Notes under the pieces: generated by a model
Database searches by the model: none
What the model was told of the DNA's origin: nothing
What the model saw: the letters and a program-made list of their open reading frames with translations, nothing else
Program-made: the position numbers and the translations under genes
Shown: positions 43,801-55,300 of the stretch, piece by piece
Layout of the letters: each line of letters starts with the position of its first letter
Position numbering within the stretch: position 1 is the first letter of the stretch
NCBI RefSeq assembly: GCF_012843905.1
Contig: NZ_JABAGC010000006.1
Coordinates: forward strand, 47,048 to 111,047
Source of the DNA: Clostridium sp. SM-530-WT-3G
GTDB taxonomy: Bacteria > Bacillota > Clostridia > Clostridiales > Clostridiaceae
Direction of reading: 5' to 3'
DNA length: 64,000 nt

Positions 43801-45180
43801 TTAGTCGTTAAGATATTTTTCTCCAACAATAACGACATCACCAGCACCAACAGTTAATAATAAATCTCCATCTGTAAGTTTTGATTTAACATATTCAACT
43901 GCTTCATCATGAGAGTGTACATTTGTACATTTAACACCAGTTTTTCTTATTGCATCACCTAATTCATCAGAAGAAACTAAACCAGTGTCTTTTTCACGAG
44001 CGGCATAAATATCCATTAGAATAAGTTCATCACAATTGCCAAAGCAATTTGCAAATTCATCAAATAATGATTTTGTTCTAGTGTAGGTATGAGGTTGGAA
44101 TACGCAATATACTTTATTGTGTTCTATTTTTTGAGCTGTATTTAATGTAGCTTGTATTTCTGTTGGATGATGAGCATAGTCATCTATTACAGTAACTCCA
44201 TTCTTTTCACCTTTATATTCGAATCTTTTGTGCGCACCTTTACATTTTTCTAATCCAGCAATTATAGCTTGAGAATCAATGTTAAATATTAAAGAAACAC
44301 ATACAGAAGCAAGGGCATTTAAAACATTATGCTTTCCAGGAACTTTTAATGAAAGACTAAATAATGTCTTGCCATCTTTTACTACATCAAAAGAAGCACA
44401 TCCCATTTTGTTGAATTTAATATTTTTAGCTGTAACATCTACTCCATCGTTAAATCCATAGCTTATAGTGTTACATTCAGCTTTATCAAGTATTTTCTTT
44501 ACTCTTTCATCATCACCACATCCAACTAGGTATCCATTGTTAGGAATAATTTTTGAGAATTTTTCAAAAGTGTCTGCAATATCATCTATATCTTTGTAAC
44601 AATCTAAATGATCTGCATCTATATTTAATATTACTCCTACATATGGGAAGAACTTTAAAAATGAACGTTTATATTCACATGCTTCAGTTAAGAAATATTC
44701 GCTCTTACCTATTCTAAAGTTTCCGTCTATTATATCTAATTCTCCACCAACTAATATTGTTGGATCTAAGTCTGCAGCAAGAGTTACATGTGATAGCATA
44801 GATGTACATGTAGTTTTTCCATGAGTACCAGAAATAGCCACATTATATTTATGTCCTTTCATTATATGACCTAAAAATTCAGCTCTATCCATTAGTTGAA
44901 TATTTTTTTCTTTTGCCTCCATTATTTCAGGGTTATCAGAAGGGATTGCAGCTGTATAAACTACTAAGTCTACATCTTTAATGTTATCTCTGCTATGGCC
45001 TATGTAAATTTCAGCACCTTCAGTTCTTAGTTTTTCAACAATTGGTGAGTTTTTAGAATCTGATCCTGATACTTTAAAACCACTGTTTAAAAGTACGGCA
45101 GCTAATCCGCTCATGCTAATACCACCGATGCCGATGAAATGAATTTTTTTATCTTTATCTTTTATAAAATCAAAAGACAT
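43801..45180 (-). CDS. murC: UDP-N-acetylmuramate--L-alanine ligase
   Basis: A 459-residue Mur ligase adding the first amino acid of the peptidoglycan stem peptide. N-terminal Rossmann domain [15 protein letters not shown]-loop ISGTHGKTT, central NIDADHLD and the C-terminal domain [14 protein letters not shown] are intact. ATG 45180 has AAAGGAG upstream on the minus strand. It is alone, away from a dcw cluster, and divergent from purR. Confidence 0.95.
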   Translation of the reverse strand: MSFDFIKDKDKKIHFIGIGGISMSGLAAVLLNSGFKVSGSDSKNSPIVEKLRTEGAEIYIGHSRDNIKDVDLVVYTAAIPSDNPEIMEAKEKNIQLMDRAEFLGHIMKGHKYNVAISGTHGKTTCTSMLSHVTLAADLDPTILVGGELDIIDGNFRIGKSEYFLTEACEYKRSFLKFFPYVGVILNIDADHLDCYKDIDDIADTFEKFSKIIPNNGYLVGCGDDERVKKILDKAECNTISYGFNDGVDVTAKNIKFNKMGCASFDVVKDGKTLFSLSLKVPGKHNVLNALASVCVSLIFNIDSQAIIAGLEKCKGAHKRFEYKGEKNGVTVIDDYAHHPTEIQATLNTAQKIEHNKVYCVFQPHTYTRTKSLFDEFANCFGNCDELILMDIYAAREKDTGLVSSDELGDAIRKTGVKCTNVHSHDEAVEYVKSKLTDGDLLLTVGAGDVVIVGEKYLND

Positions 45181-45487
45181 GAAATCAACTCCTTTTATTG
45201 ATTTTGGAATATTATTTGTATATTAGGATTAAAAAAGAGTTTATTAAATAGATAAGGAAAATTCCTGATTATCTATAATGAATAAACTTTTATGAAAAGA
45301 CAACATACTATAATAATATTAATAAATATATGAATTATGTTCACATTATTAAATCAGAAATACCTAAATTATTTAGAAAAACAAATTTTTAATTTTACAC
45401 TTTAACTATAATTATATACATTTTTTTTAGAATCAACCATATAAAAAAATAAATATGCAATTAAAATAGAAAATATACTCTATACAA

Positions 45488-45516
45488 TTGATTTGGACAA
45501 TTATATATAATATAAT
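45488..45516 (+). promoter_or_regulatory. candidate promoter of purR
   Basis: TTGATT (45488-45493), 17-bp spacer, TATAAT (45511-45516), about 95 bases before purR. The remaining 430-bp murC/purR divergent gap is very AT-rich, with no ORF, and I see no PurBox. Confidence 0.45.
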
Positions 45517-45610
45517 TTTATGACTAAAAGCATTGATATTGGTTTAAAATTAGAATAAAATATGAATATTAAAGGGATTTAATAAAATAAAATTCGTGTA
45601 GGTGATTTGA

Positions 45611-46426
45611 GTGGAAAAGTTTACGAGAAATAAAAGAGTGGTGGCTATAACTAAAATTTTATTAGAAAATCCAAATAAAATATTCGGATTAAATAGATTC
45701 TCTGAGTTGTTAAATGCAGCAAAATCAACAATTAGTGAAGATATAGTTGTAGTAAGAGAAGTTTTAGAAAGATTAGAGATGGGGAAAATTGAAACTATTG
45801 CTGGAGTAGCAGGTGGGATAAAATATATTTCAGGCAATGGTGATGAAAGTAATAGAGCTTTTGCGTTAGAATTATGTAGGTTATTAGAGGATGATGGAAG
45901 AGTCATACCAGGCAACATAATATACATGACAGATTTGATATATAATCCTACTATAATAAGTAAGGCTGGAGTTATGCTTTCTTCATGTTTTCAAGGAACA
46001 GATTTAGATTATGTAATAACTGTTGAAACTAAAGGTATCCCATTAGCTTATGAAGTAGCTAGAAACTTAGGAGTACAGCTCGTTATTGCTAGACGTGATA
46101 GTCAAGTGACAGAGGGACCTACTGTTACTATTAATTATGTTTCAGGAAGTAACGGAAGACTTCAACAAATGTCTTTATCTAAAAAGTCAATGAAGAATAA
46201 TAGCAAATGTATTTTCATTGATGACTTTATGAAAGGCGGAGGAACTGCTGTAGGAATAAAGGATTTATTAAAGGAATTTGATAGTGAATTAGTTGGAATT
46301 GGAGTACTAGTTGACAATAAGAAGAGTGAAAAGAAATTAGTAGATGAGTATGTATCTATTGTTGAATTAGAAGAAGTAGATAAATCTTCTATAATAGGAA
46401 TAAAACCTTCAAAATTATTTGAATAA
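45611..46426 (+). CDS. purR: pur operon repressor
   Basis: A 271-residue Gram-positive PurR: N-terminal winged helix (about 1-75, LLNAAKSTISEDIVVVREVL) and a phosphoribosyltransferase-fold domain with the PRPP-loop IFIDDFMKGGGTAVG. It represses purine genes and is released by PRPP. Start is GTG 45611 with AGGTGAT upstream. It precedes spoVG-glmU-prs as in B. subtilis; prs, which makes its effector PRPP, is close by. Confidence 0.93.
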   Translation: MEKFTRNKRVVAITKILLENPNKIFGLNRFSELLNAAKSTISEDIVVVREVLERLEMGKIETIAGVAGGIKYISGNGDESNRAFALELCRLLEDDGRVIPGNIIYMTDLIYNPTIISKAGVMLSSCFQGTDLDYVITVETKGIPLAYEVARNLGVQLVIARRDSQVTEGPTVTINYVSGSNGRLQQMSLSKKSMKNNSKCIFIDDFMKGGGTAVGIKDLLKEFDSELVGIGVLVDNKKSEKKLVDEYVSIVELEEVDKSSIIGIKPSKLFE

Positions 46427-46512
46427 ATAAATTATTTATATGATTAAACCTGTTTCTAGTGGGATTATATAAATTTATATAAATTAATTATTTAATATTT
46501 TTATTTAAATTC

Positions 46513-46539
46513 AAAGGAATTTACAAATATATGGAGAAT
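46513..46539 (+). promoter_or_regulatory. sigma-H promoter of spoVG
   Basis: AAAGGAATT (46513-46521), 11-bp spacer, GGAGAAT (46533-46539) fits the Bacillus sigma-H consensus RnAGGAwWW-N11-12-RnnGAAT completely. B. subtilis spoVG is a classic sigma-H gene. Confidence 0.65.
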
Positions 46540-46587
46540 TTATATAATATTAAATATTTTATAAGCAACTGGGAAGGGGTGGATATG

Positions 46588-46866
46588 ATGCAAATTACAG
46601 ATGTAAGAATTAGAAAAATCGCATCAGAAGGAAAAATGAAAGGAATAGTTTCTGTTACATTTGATAATGAATTTGTTGTTCATGATATCAAGGTTATAGA
46701 AGGTCAAATGGGGTTATTTATTGCTATGCCTAGTAGAAAAACACCAGATGGTGAATTTAAAGATATAGCACACCCAATTAATACTGAAGCAAGAGAAAAA
46801 ATTCAAACAGCTATTTTAGATGCTTACAAAAAAGCAGTAGAAGAAACAGAAGACGAAAATAATTAG
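46588..46866 (+). CDS. spoVG: septation/sporulation regulator SpoVG
   Basis: A 92-residue nucleic-acid-binding regulator. The N-terminus [11 protein letters not shown] and [20 protein letters not shown] are nearly invariant in the family. It affects asymmetric septation and other stationary-phase processes. ATG 46588 is preferred to the ATG at 46585 on spacing from AAGGGGTGG and family N-terminus; the frame opens further back to 46531. Confidence 0.95.
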   Translation: MQITDVRIRKIASEGKMKGIVSVTFDNEFVVHDIKVIEGQMGLFIAMPSRKTPDGEFKDIAHPINTEAREKIQTAILDAYKKAVEETEDENN

Positions 46867-46867
46867 A

Positions 46868-46910
46868 ATTATAAATAAGAGGGAGTCAAAGCTTCCTCTT
46901 ATTTTTGTGT
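46868..46910 (+). terminator. intrinsic terminator after spoVG
   Basis: AATAAGAGG / CCTCTTATT stem followed by T-rich tract. Downstream, a separate dyad ATATGAAAT / ATTTCATAT (46944-46975) has no assigned role. Confidence 0.75.
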
Positions 46911-46978
46911 ATAGTATTATTCATACATTAATAATGTTTATGCATATGAAATATATATGGGCATTAATTTCATATAGC

Positions 46979-47007
46979 TTGAAATAAAAAGTTCTTTCAA
47001 ATATAAT
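46979..47007 (+). promoter_or_regulatory. promoter of glmU-prs
   Basis: TTGAAA (46979-46984), 17-bp spacer, TATAAT (47002-47007), about 75 bases before glmU. Confidence 0.6.
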
Positions 47008-47081
47008 TAATTAGGATGAATAATAGACATAAATTTTATAGGGAATAATCGTTTTAATGTATTATAAATGAGGTGTTGTAA

Positions 47082-48452
47082 ATGTATAAATGCGCATTAG
47101 TTTTAGCAGCAGGACAAGGAAAAAGAATAAAATCAGATTTACCTAAAGTATTACATAAAGTATGTGGAAAAGAAATGGTAAACCATGTTATAGATTCAAT
47201 TAGAAAATCTGGAATCAATGATGTGGATGTAATTGTTGGTAAAGGTGCTGAACTTGTAAAGGAAAGAACAAGTGATAGAAATGTATCATATTCTTTACAA
47301 GAAGAACAATTAGGAACTGGTCATGCAGTAAAATGTGCAGAAGATTTCTTAAAAGGAAAGAAAGGTGTTGTAGCAGTATTTGCAGGAGATACACCATTAA
47401 TAAAGCAATCAACAATCGAAAGATTATTTAATGAACATATAGAAAATAAAAATGCAGCAACTATCTTAACTTCAATGGTTGAAGATCCAACTGGATATGG
47501 AAGAATAGTTAGGGATTCTAACAATGAAGTTTTAAAAATAGTAGAACATAAAGATTGTAATGAAGAAGAATTAAAAATTCAAGAAATGAATACTGCAATA
47601 TATTGCTTTGACATAGAATTATTAGTGAGCTCATTAGGTAAGATTAATAATAACAATAATCAAGGTGAATACTACCTTACAGATGTTATAGAAATATTAA
47701 AGTCTGAAGAAAAGAAGATAGGAGCAGTTGTTACTGAATTTGAAGAAACAATAGGAGTTAATTCAAGAGTTCAATTAGCAGAAGCTGAAGAAATATTAAA
47801 AAATAGAATTAACCTTATGCACATGGAAAATGGAGTTACACTAATTGACCCTAAGACAACATATATAGGAATAGATGTTGAAATAGGAAAAGATACTATT
47901 ATATATCCAAACAATATACTTGAGGGAAATACAAAGATAGGAAGCAATTGTGTCTTATATCAAAATTCTAGAATAGCTGATAGTGTTGTAGGAAATGAAG
48001 TTGACATCCAATCTTCTGTTATATTAAATAGTAATATTGGTGATAATACGACTGTTGGGCCTTTTGCATATATAAGACCTGAAACAACAATAGGAAAACA
48101 TGCTAGAATAGGAGATTTCGTAGAAATTAAAAAATCAACAATTGGTGATGGAACTAAAGTATCTCACTTAACATATATAGGAGACGCAGAAGTTGGTTCA
48201 GAATGTAATTTTGGATGCGGTACAGTAGTTGTTAATTATGATGGAAAAGAAAAGCATAAAACAATAATTGGAAATCATAGTTTCATAGGCTGTAATACAA
48301 ATCTAGTTTCTCCTGTAAAAGTAGAAGATAATACTTATATAGCAGCTGGTTCTACAATAACTTCAGAAGTAAAAGAAGGGGAACTTGCTATAGCAAGAGC
48401 TAAACAAAAAAATATTAGTGGATGGGTAGAAAAAAAAGGCTTAAAGAAATAA
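47082..48452 (+). CDS. glmU: bifunctional UDP-GlcNAc pyrophosphorylase / GlcN-1-P acetyltransferase
   Basis: A 456-residue enzyme giving UDP-GlcNAc for peptidoglycan. The N-terminal nucleotidyltransferase has [20 protein letters not shown]; the C-terminal half is a left-handed beta-helix of hexapeptide repeats ([33 protein letters not shown]) ending in the acetyltransferase site. Full length. Followed 40 bp on by prs, as in Bacillus (gcaD-prs). Confidence 0.95.
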   Translation: MYKCALVLAAGQGKRIKSDLPKVLHKVCGKEMVNHVIDSIRKSGINDVDVIVGKGAELVKERTSDRNVSYSLQEEQLGTGHAVKCAEDFLKGKKGVVAVFAGDTPLIKQSTIERLFNEHIENKNAATILTSMVEDPTGYGRIVRDSNNEVLKIVEHKDCNEEELKIQEMNTAIYCFDIELLVSSLGKINNNNNQGEYYLTDVIEILKSEEKKIGAVVTEFEETIGVNSRVQLAEAEEILKNRINLMHMENGVTLIDPKTTYIGIDVEIGKDTIIYPNNILEGNTKIGSNCVLYQNSRIADSVVGNEVDIQSSVILNSNIGDNTTVGPFAYIRPETTIGKHARIGDFVEIKKSTIGDGTKVSHLTYIGDAEVGSECNFGCGTVVVNYDGKEKHKTIIGNHSFIGCNTNLVSPVKVEDNTYIAAGSTITSEVKEGELAIARAKQKNISGWVEKKGLKK

Positions 48453-48492
48453 AGTTTTAAATTTTCTAAATTATAAGGAGGTCTTCTAAACA

Positions 48493-49458
48493 ATGATAAC
48501 TCATAGAAGAAATATAAAAGTTTTTACTGGAAATTCACACTGTGAATTAGCTCAAAATATTGCAGATATATTAGGAGTACCATTAGGTAAATCTAAGGTT
48601 TCCACTTTTAGTGATGGAGAAATATCAGTGGATATAAATGAAACTGTAAGAGGAAATGATGTATTTATAGTTCAATCTACTTGTGCTCCAGTAAATAATA
48701 ATTTAATGGAATTATTAATAATGATAGATGCATTTAAGAGAGCATCAGCAGGAAGAATTACAGCTGTTATACCATACTATGGATATGCTAGACAGGATAG
48801 AAAAGCTAAATCTAGAGATCCTATAACAGCAAAGCTTGTTGCAGATATTTTAACTGCTGCTGGTGCAAACAGAGTATTAACAATGGATTTACATGCAGCT
48901 CAAATACAAGGATATTTTAATATTCCAGTTGATCATTTATTAGGAGGACCTATACTTGCTGAACATTTCATAAAGATGGGACTTGAAGATAAGGATGATG
49001 TTGTAGTTGTATCTCCTGATTTAGGAAGTGTTACAAGATCGAGAAAATTTGCCGATAATCTACATGCACCAATAGCAATCATAGATAAAAGAAGACCTAA
49101 AGCAAATGTTTCAGAAATAATGAATATAATTGGTGATGTTGAAGGAAAAAGATGTATCTTAATAGATGATATGATTGATACAGCAGGTACTATAACTAAT
49201 GCGGCAAATGCATTAAAGGATTTAGGAGCTAAAAATGTTTATGCATGCTGTACACATGGTGTATTATCTGGCCCTGCAATAGATAGAATTAATAGTTCAG
49301 CAATTGAAGAATTAGTAATGCTTAATACAATACCATTAAGAGAAGATATGGACACAACTAAGATTACTTCAATTTCTGTTGCACCTTTATTTGCAGAAGC
49401 AATAAAGAGAATATATGATGACCAGCCAATAAGTAAATTATTTGAATATCAAAAGTAA
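48493..49458 (+). CDS. prs: ribose-phosphate pyrophosphokinase
   Basis: A 321-residue class I PRPP synthetase. ATP/R5P motifs [27 protein letters not shown] and the PRPP loop [12 protein letters not shown] are intact. It supplies PRPP for purine, pyrimidine and histidine synthesis and the ligand of PurR. AAGGAGGTC precedes the ATG. Operon with glmU; ends at a terminator. Confidence 0.95.
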   Translation: MITHRRNIKVFTGNSHCELAQNIADILGVPLGKSKVSTFSDGEISVDINETVRGNDVFIVQSTCAPVNNNLMELLIMIDAFKRASAGRITAVIPYYGYARQDRKAKSRDPITAKLVADILTAAGANRVLTMDLHAAQIQGYFNIPVDHLLGGPILAEHFIKMGLEDKDDVVVVSPDLGSVTRSRKFADNLHAPIAIIDKRRPKANVSEIMNIIGDVEGKRCILIDDMIDTAGTITNAANALKDLGAKNVYACCTHGVLSGPAIDRINSSAIEELVMLNTIPLREDMDTTKITSISVAPLFAEAIKRIYDDQPISKLFEYQK

Positions 49459-49468
49459 TTTATTATAT

Positions 49469-49516
49469 AGAATAGAACTCCCTTTGTGGTTATGGTATAG
49501 CCGTAGAGGGAGTTTT
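49469..49516 (+). terminator. intrinsic terminator after prs
   Basis: Outer stem ACTCCCT / AGGGAGT with inner GGTTAT / ATAGCC pairing, followed by TTTT. Confidence 0.7.
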
Positions 49517-49556
49517 AAGATTATAATTAATAATATGTGGAGGGAGTATTTACATT

Positions 49557-50243
49557 ATGGAAGGATTTACAGCAAAAGTATTAATTGTTGATGATGATGA
49601 AAATATTAGTGAAGTTATAAATATGTATTTAAAAAGCTCAGGATATAATGCGAAAATTGCAACTAATGGAAAAGAGGCACAAACAGTATATATGGAATAT
49701 GATCCAGATTTGATTTTATTAGATGTTATGATTCCTGTAATAGATGGAATTGATTTATTAAAGTGGATAAGAAAGCAGGGGGAAAAATCTGTAATAATGC
49801 TTACTGCTAAGGGCGATACTTTTGATAAAGTGTTAGCATTAGAATTAGGTGCAGATGATTATATAGTTAAACCTTTTGAACCTAAGGAACTTTTAGCAAG
49901 GGTAAAGGCAGTTCTTAGAAGATACTCTATAGAAAGTACTAAGAGTGAAGTTATTAAACTAAGTAATTTAATTATAGATTCTACATCTTATAAAGTAGTT
50001 TATAGGAATGAAGATATAAAAATGCCTCCTAAGGAATTTGAACTTCTTTATTATTTAGCAAGTAATAAGAATAAAGTTTTTACTAGAGAGCAGTTATTAT
50101 GCGAAGTTTGGGGATATGATTATCCAGGTGATTCTAGAACTGTAGATGTACACATAAAAAGATTAAGAGAAAAATTAAGTAGTGGAGAAGAATGGCAGAT
50201 AGAAACTGTATGGGGCGTAGGTTATAAATTTGAGGTTAAATGA
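49557..50243 (+). CDS. OmpR/PhoB-family response regulator
   Basis: A 228-residue two-domain regulator. Receiver with DDDE near residues 12-15, phosphoacceptor D56 (LLDVMIPVIDG) and LTAKG; C-terminal winged helix (PPKEFELLYYLASNKNKVFT, GDSRTVDVHIKRLREKL). It overlaps the kinase gene by four bases, so the two form one system. The target genes are unknown. It lies between prs and pth, where B. subtilis has ctc. Confidence 0.92.
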   Translation: MEGFTAKVLIVDDDENISEVINMYLKSSGYNAKIATNGKEAQTVYMEYDPDLILLDVMIPVIDGIDLLKWIRKQGEKSVIMLTAKGDTFDKVLALELGADDYIVKPFEPKELLARVKAVLRRYSIESTKSEVIKLSNLIIDSTSYKVVYRNEDIKMPPKEFELLYYLASNKNKVFTREQLLCEVWGYDYPGDSRTVDVHIKRLREKLSSGEEWQIETVWGVGYKFEVK

Positions 50244-51679
50244 TGAGGAAAAGTCTTCTTTATAAATTAATAATAGTAAATGCTATTATATTAGGATTTG
50301 TTTTTATTTTTTTGGCATTGACTTTGTCGGTTTGGTTTAAGGGGAACTTCTTCGATAAAAAAAGAGTTCAACTTCAAAATACATCACAGTATATATCGAA
50401 AGCATTTATTTTAAATAAATATAAAAATAATTTTTCAAGAGAAGAATTACAGTCAGAGATTAATATAGCTAGCATATCGGTAGATTCACAGATTGCTATT
50501 ATTAATTCAGACAATGAAGTATTGTATTTGTCATCTAATATTATAGGAAAAGATCTTAAAAAATTATTTTCAAATATATCAGATGAAAGTATGAATATAC
50601 TTGAAAATGGTGAATGTATTGAATATATAAATGATTCATATACGCATATAGATGCAATTATGGATGGAGAAGATTTTTTAGGATATATAGTAATGATATC
50701 ACCACTTTCTATAATAAATGGTCAGCTTCATAAGATATATATGATAATATGGATATCATCTATCTGTACAATTATATTTTCTATTTTTGTTATAGCATTG
50801 TTTACAAAAACTATGCTCATAAATCCTTTAGAAGATATAAACAGCGCAGCAAAAAAAATTGCAAATGGAGAGGTAGATAAAAGAGTTAGTATAAAATCAA
50901 AAGATGAAATAGGACAGCTTGCATCTTCTTTTAATAGTATGGCGGAGTCATTAGAAAAAGTAGAAAAGAATAGAAGAGATTTTATTTCTAATGTTTCACA
51001 TGAGCTAAGATCTCCAATAACTTCTATAAAAGGGTTTATAGCAGCGATAATAGATGGAGTAATTCCTAAAGAGCAGGAAGGTTATTATTTAAAAAGAGTT
51101 TATAGTGAGATACAGAGATTAACTAGACTTATTAATGACTTACTTGATTTATCTGCAATAGAATCAGGAAAATTAAAATTTAATATAGAGAAAATAGATA
51201 TTAACGAATTAATTAGAATATGCATTATAAATAATGAAGGAAAGATTAAAAAAAAGGGAATAATACTAAATGTTAATCTTATGAATGATAAATGTTATGT
51301 GAATACAGACCGAGATAAAACTATGCAGGTCATAACTAATCTTTTAGATAATGCAATCAAGTATTGTAAAAATAATGGAAACATAAAAATAGATACATAC
51401 TCAAGAGGACATAAGATTCTTGTAGAAATTTTTAATGATGGTCCTCAACTAACAGATGAGGAACTTATTCATATATGGGATAGATTTTATAAATCTGATA
51501 AAGCTAGAACAAATAAAGTAAGTACAGGACTTGGTTTGCCAATAGTAAGAATGATTCTTATGCAGCAAGGAGAAGAAATATATGCAAAAAATGATGATGT
51601 TAAGGGAGTCTCATTTATTTTTACACTTACAAAGTATTCACTACATAATAAATTAGTAATGCTATCCAATAGGAAATAA
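50240..51679 (+). CDS. sensor histidine kinase with HAMP domain
   Basis: A 479-residue membrane kinase: TM1 about 9-30, an extracytoplasmic sensor of about 130 residues, TM2 about 165-190, HAMP (INSAAKKIANGEVDKRVSIK), H-box FISNVSHELRSPITSIKGF, N-box ITNLLDNAIKYC and an ATP lid with STGLGLPIV. It should phosphorylate the preceding regulator. The signal sensed is unknown. The start could be either of two adjacent ATGs (50240 or 50243). Confidence 0.92.
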   Translation: MMRKSLLYKLIIVNAIILGFVFIFLALTLSVWFKGNFFDKKRVQLQNTSQYISKAFILNKYKNNFSREELQSEINIASISVDSQIAIINSDNEVLYLSSNIIGKDLKKLFSNISDESMNILENGECIEYINDSYTHIDAIMDGEDFLGYIVMISPLSIINGQLHKIYMIIWISSICTIIFSIFVIALFTKTMLINPLEDINSAAKKIANGEVDKRVSIKSKDEIGQLASSFNSMAESLEKVEKNRRDFISNVSHELRSPITSIKGFIAAIIDGVIPKEQEGYYLKRVYSEIQRLTRLINDLLDLSAIESGKLKFNIEKIDINELIRICIINNEGKIKKKGIILNVNLMNDKCYVNTDRDKTMQVITNLLDNAIKYCKNNGNIKIDTYSRGHKILVEIFNDGPQLTDEELIHIWDRFYKSDKARTNKVSTGLGLPIVRMILMQQGEEIYAKNDDVKGVSFIFTLTKYSLHNKLVMLSNRK

Positions 51680-51711
51680 ATATTTTTATTTAAATATAGG
51701 AGGAAAAAGAG

Positions 51712-52287
51712 ATGCATTTAATAGTAGGATTAGGAAATCCAGGAGCTCAGTATGAAAATACAAGACATAATATAGGATTTAAAGTTATAGATAATATTGC
51801 AAAAGAGTATAATATTGAAATAAATAGGCAAAAATTTAAAGGTGTATATGGTGAAGGATTTATAAATGGCGAAAAAGTAATTTTATTAAAACCTTCTACT
51901 TATATGAATCTTAGTGGTGAAAGTATAAGAGAAGTTGTTGATTTTTATAAATTAACTAATGAAGATGTTATAGTAATTTATGACGATATAAGTCTAGATG
52001 TAGGAAGATTAAGAATAAGAGAAAAAGGTAGTGCTGGTGGGCATAATGGGATTAAGAGTATAATTGCACATCTTGGCACAGATGTATTCCCAAGAATTAA
52101 AGTAGGGGTAGGACAACCTGATGTTGACTTAGTTAACTATGTATTAGGTAAATTTTCAGATAAGGAAATGGAAGTGTTATCTGAAAGTATAGATGCTTCA
52201 ACAAAGGCTGTAGGGGAAATGATAAAAGACGATGTGAAAACAGCAATGAATAAATTTAATGGATTTAAATCAACTAAAAGTATTTAA
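51712..52287 (+). CDS. pth: peptidyl-tRNA hydrolase
   Basis: A 191-residue Pth that recycles peptidyl-tRNA. Active-site features [18 protein letters not shown] (catalytic His), [30 protein letters not shown] and HNGIKSI. ATAGGAGGAAAA precedes the ATG. It is 14 bp before mfd; B. subtilis has fin between them, which is missing here. Confidence 0.95.
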   Translation: MHLIVGLGNPGAQYENTRHNIGFKVIDNIAKEYNIEINRQKFKGVYGEGFINGEKVILLKPSTYMNLSGESIREVVDFYKLTNEDVIVIYDDISLDVGRLRIREKGSAGGHNGIKSIIAHLGTDVFPRIKVGVGQPDVDLVNYVLGKFSDKEMEVLSESIDASTKAVGEMIKDDVKTAMNKFNGFKSTKSI

Positions 52288-52301
52288 GGATGGTGCATAA
52301 A

Positions 52302-55300
52302 ATGAGATTAAAAGGGTTATTGGAGCCCTTGGAGGATAGTAGGGAATTTAATAGTATTTTAGAAAGTATAGAACAAAAGAGGTTTCCCATTGGAATATAT
52401 GGGGCTTCTGAATCAGGGAGAGGGTATATAGTAGATGGAATTTTTGAGAATATAGATAAATCTATTGTAATTGTTACTCAAAGTGATGTAGAAGCTAAAA
52501 ACTTCTATGAAGATTTGTTGTTATATACAAATGAAGTGTACTATTTTCCAGCTAAGGAAATGGTTTTCTATAATATAGATGCTATTTCAGGTGATTTGAG
52601 ATGGGAAAGGTTAAAAGTAATAAATTCGATACTAAATAAAAAGAAAAAAATAGTAGTTACTTCTATTGATGCATTTTCAGCAAGGTATAGTCCACGTAAA
52701 TTATTTCAAGATTATACTATGAAATTAAAAGAAAATGATGAAGTTAATTTTAATGAAATAACTAAAAAACTAGTCCAATCTGGATATGAAAGGGTTGAAA
52801 TAGTAGAGGGAAAAGGTCAATTTTCATTAAGGGGAGGAATTCTTGATGTATTTCCAACATGTTCTTCTTATCCATATAGAATTGAGCTTTTTGGAGATGA
52901 AATAGAATCAATAAGAACTTTTAATGTTGAGTCTCAGAGAAGTATTGATAAAGTAAAAAAAATTGAGATATTTCCAGCAAAAGAAATAATTATTACACAA
53001 GAAAGCCTTGAAAATGGATGTAATGCATTAAAAGAAGATTTTTTAGCAATAGAAAATAGTAATACAGATAAAGAAAGAATTGAAAAGTTAAGAGCAATAT
53101 TAAATAAAAATCTTGAAATGCTTGAAGAAACATCTTCTTTTGAAACTATAGATAGTTATCTTCCTTATTTCTGTGAAAAAACAGAAACTCTTTTTGATTA
53201 TTTTAAGAATTACTTTTTTATTGTAGATAATTCTCAAAGATGTAAAGGTAAATTAGATTCTACTTATTTAGAGTTTGAACAGAATTTCACTGCATTTTCT
53301 GAGAGAGGTGATATTTTCCCAAAACAAGGACAGCTATTAATAGGAAAAGAAGAAGTTTTTGAATTATTTTCAGCTAGAGATATTGCTGTTCTAGAAACTC
53401 TTGAAAAGAATATAGAATGGCTTAAGCCATTTTCTAAAATTAATTTATCTGAAATAACTTTAAATAATTATCAAGGTCAGCTTGATTTATTGATAGAAGA
53501 TATTAAAAATAAGAAGAATCAAGGCTATAAGACAGTTATTTTATCAGGAACTAGAGCTAGAGGAGAACGTTTAGTAGGTACCCTAAGAGATATGGGGATA
53601 GAAAGTTCATATAAGGATACTATAGATAGTATTCAATATGGAGAAGCTATTATAACATTTGGTAACCAGCTAAAGGGATTTGAGTATCCAGATTTTAAAG
53701 TATGTGTAATATCAGATAAAGAAGTTTTTGGTGAAGCTAAAAGAAAATTAAAAAAGAAAAAATCAAAGAGAAAAGGTGTAGCAAAAATTAAGAGTTTTGC
53801 TGAACTAAAACCTGGAGATTATGTAGTTCATGCAAATCATGGTATAGGTGTATATAAAGGTATTAAGCAAATTGAAGTCGGAGGGCATAAAAGAGATTAT
53901 CTAGATATTGTGTATGATAAAGGAGATAAACTTTATGTTCCTGTAGATCAGCTTGATTTAATTCAGAAGTATATTGGAAGTGAAGGAAAATCACCTAAGA
54001 TTAATAAATTAGGAAGTGCAGATTGGCAGAAGGCTAAAGCTAAGGTAAGAAAATCAATTAATGAAATTGCAGAAGATTTAGTTAAACTTTATGCTATGAG
54101 ATCAACTGTTAAAGGCTATAAGTTCTCAAAAGATACTGAATGGCAGAAGCAGTTTGAGGAAGAATTCCCATTTGAAGAAACTCCAGACCAATTAACATCA
54201 TTAGAGGAAATAAAAGCTGATATGCAATCTAATAAGCCTATGGATAGACTTTTATGTGGTGATGTTGGTTATGGAAAAACAGAAGTTGCTATAAGAGCAG
54301 CATTTAAAGCGGTTATGGATGGTAAGCAAGTAGCATTTCTTGTGCCAACTACTATTTTAGCAGAGCAGCATTATAAAAATATGGTGAAAAGATTCTCGGA
54401 TTTTCCTATAAAAATAGATATGGTGAGTAGATTTAGAACTACTAAAGAACAAAAGGAAACTCTTCAAAAAGCCAAAGAAGGAAATATTGATATTTTAATT
54501 GGAACTCATAGACTTGTATCTAAAGACGTTCAATTTAAAGATTTAGGGCTTCTAATAGTGGATGAAGAACAGAGATTTGGAGTAAAACAAAAAGAAAAGA
54601 TAAAAAATATAAAGAAAAACGTTGACGTATTAACTCTTAGTGCTACTCCAATACCAAGAACACTACATATGTCGCTTAGTGGTGTAAGAGATATATCTGT
54701 AATAGAAACTCCACCAGAAGAAAGATATCCTATTCAGACTTATGTTGTAGAACAAAATGATCAGCTTGTAAGAGATGCTATACTTAGGGAAATAGGCAGA
54801 GGTGGCCAAGTTTATTTTGTATATAATAGAGTTGAAAATATAGAAGCTATTGCTGAATATGTTCAAAATTTAGTTCCTGAATGTAAGGTTGGAATCATTC
54901 ATGGACAGATGAATGAAAAGCAGCTTGAACAGGAAATGTTTGATTTCATGGAACAGAAATACAATGTGTTAGTATGTACAACTATTATAGAAACAGGTAT
55001 GGATATACAAAATGTAAATACAATTATAGTTTCTGATGCTGATAAAATGGGATTATCACAACTTTATCAATTAAGAGGAAGAGTTGGAAGATCCAATAGA
55101 ATTGCATATGCTTATCTTTTATATACTAAAGATAAAGTATTAACAGAGGTAGCTGAGAAGAGACTTAAGGCCTTAAAAGATTTTACTGAGTTAGGATCAG
55201 GTTTCAAAATAGCAATGAGGGACCTTGAAATAAGAGGTGCTGGAAATATGATGGGATCATCCCAGCATGGACATATGGCTGCTATAGGGTATGATTTGTA

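Noticed and set aside
45550..45927. 125-codon minus-strand ORF over purR
   Set aside because: Antisense to a conserved regulator; no homology recognised.
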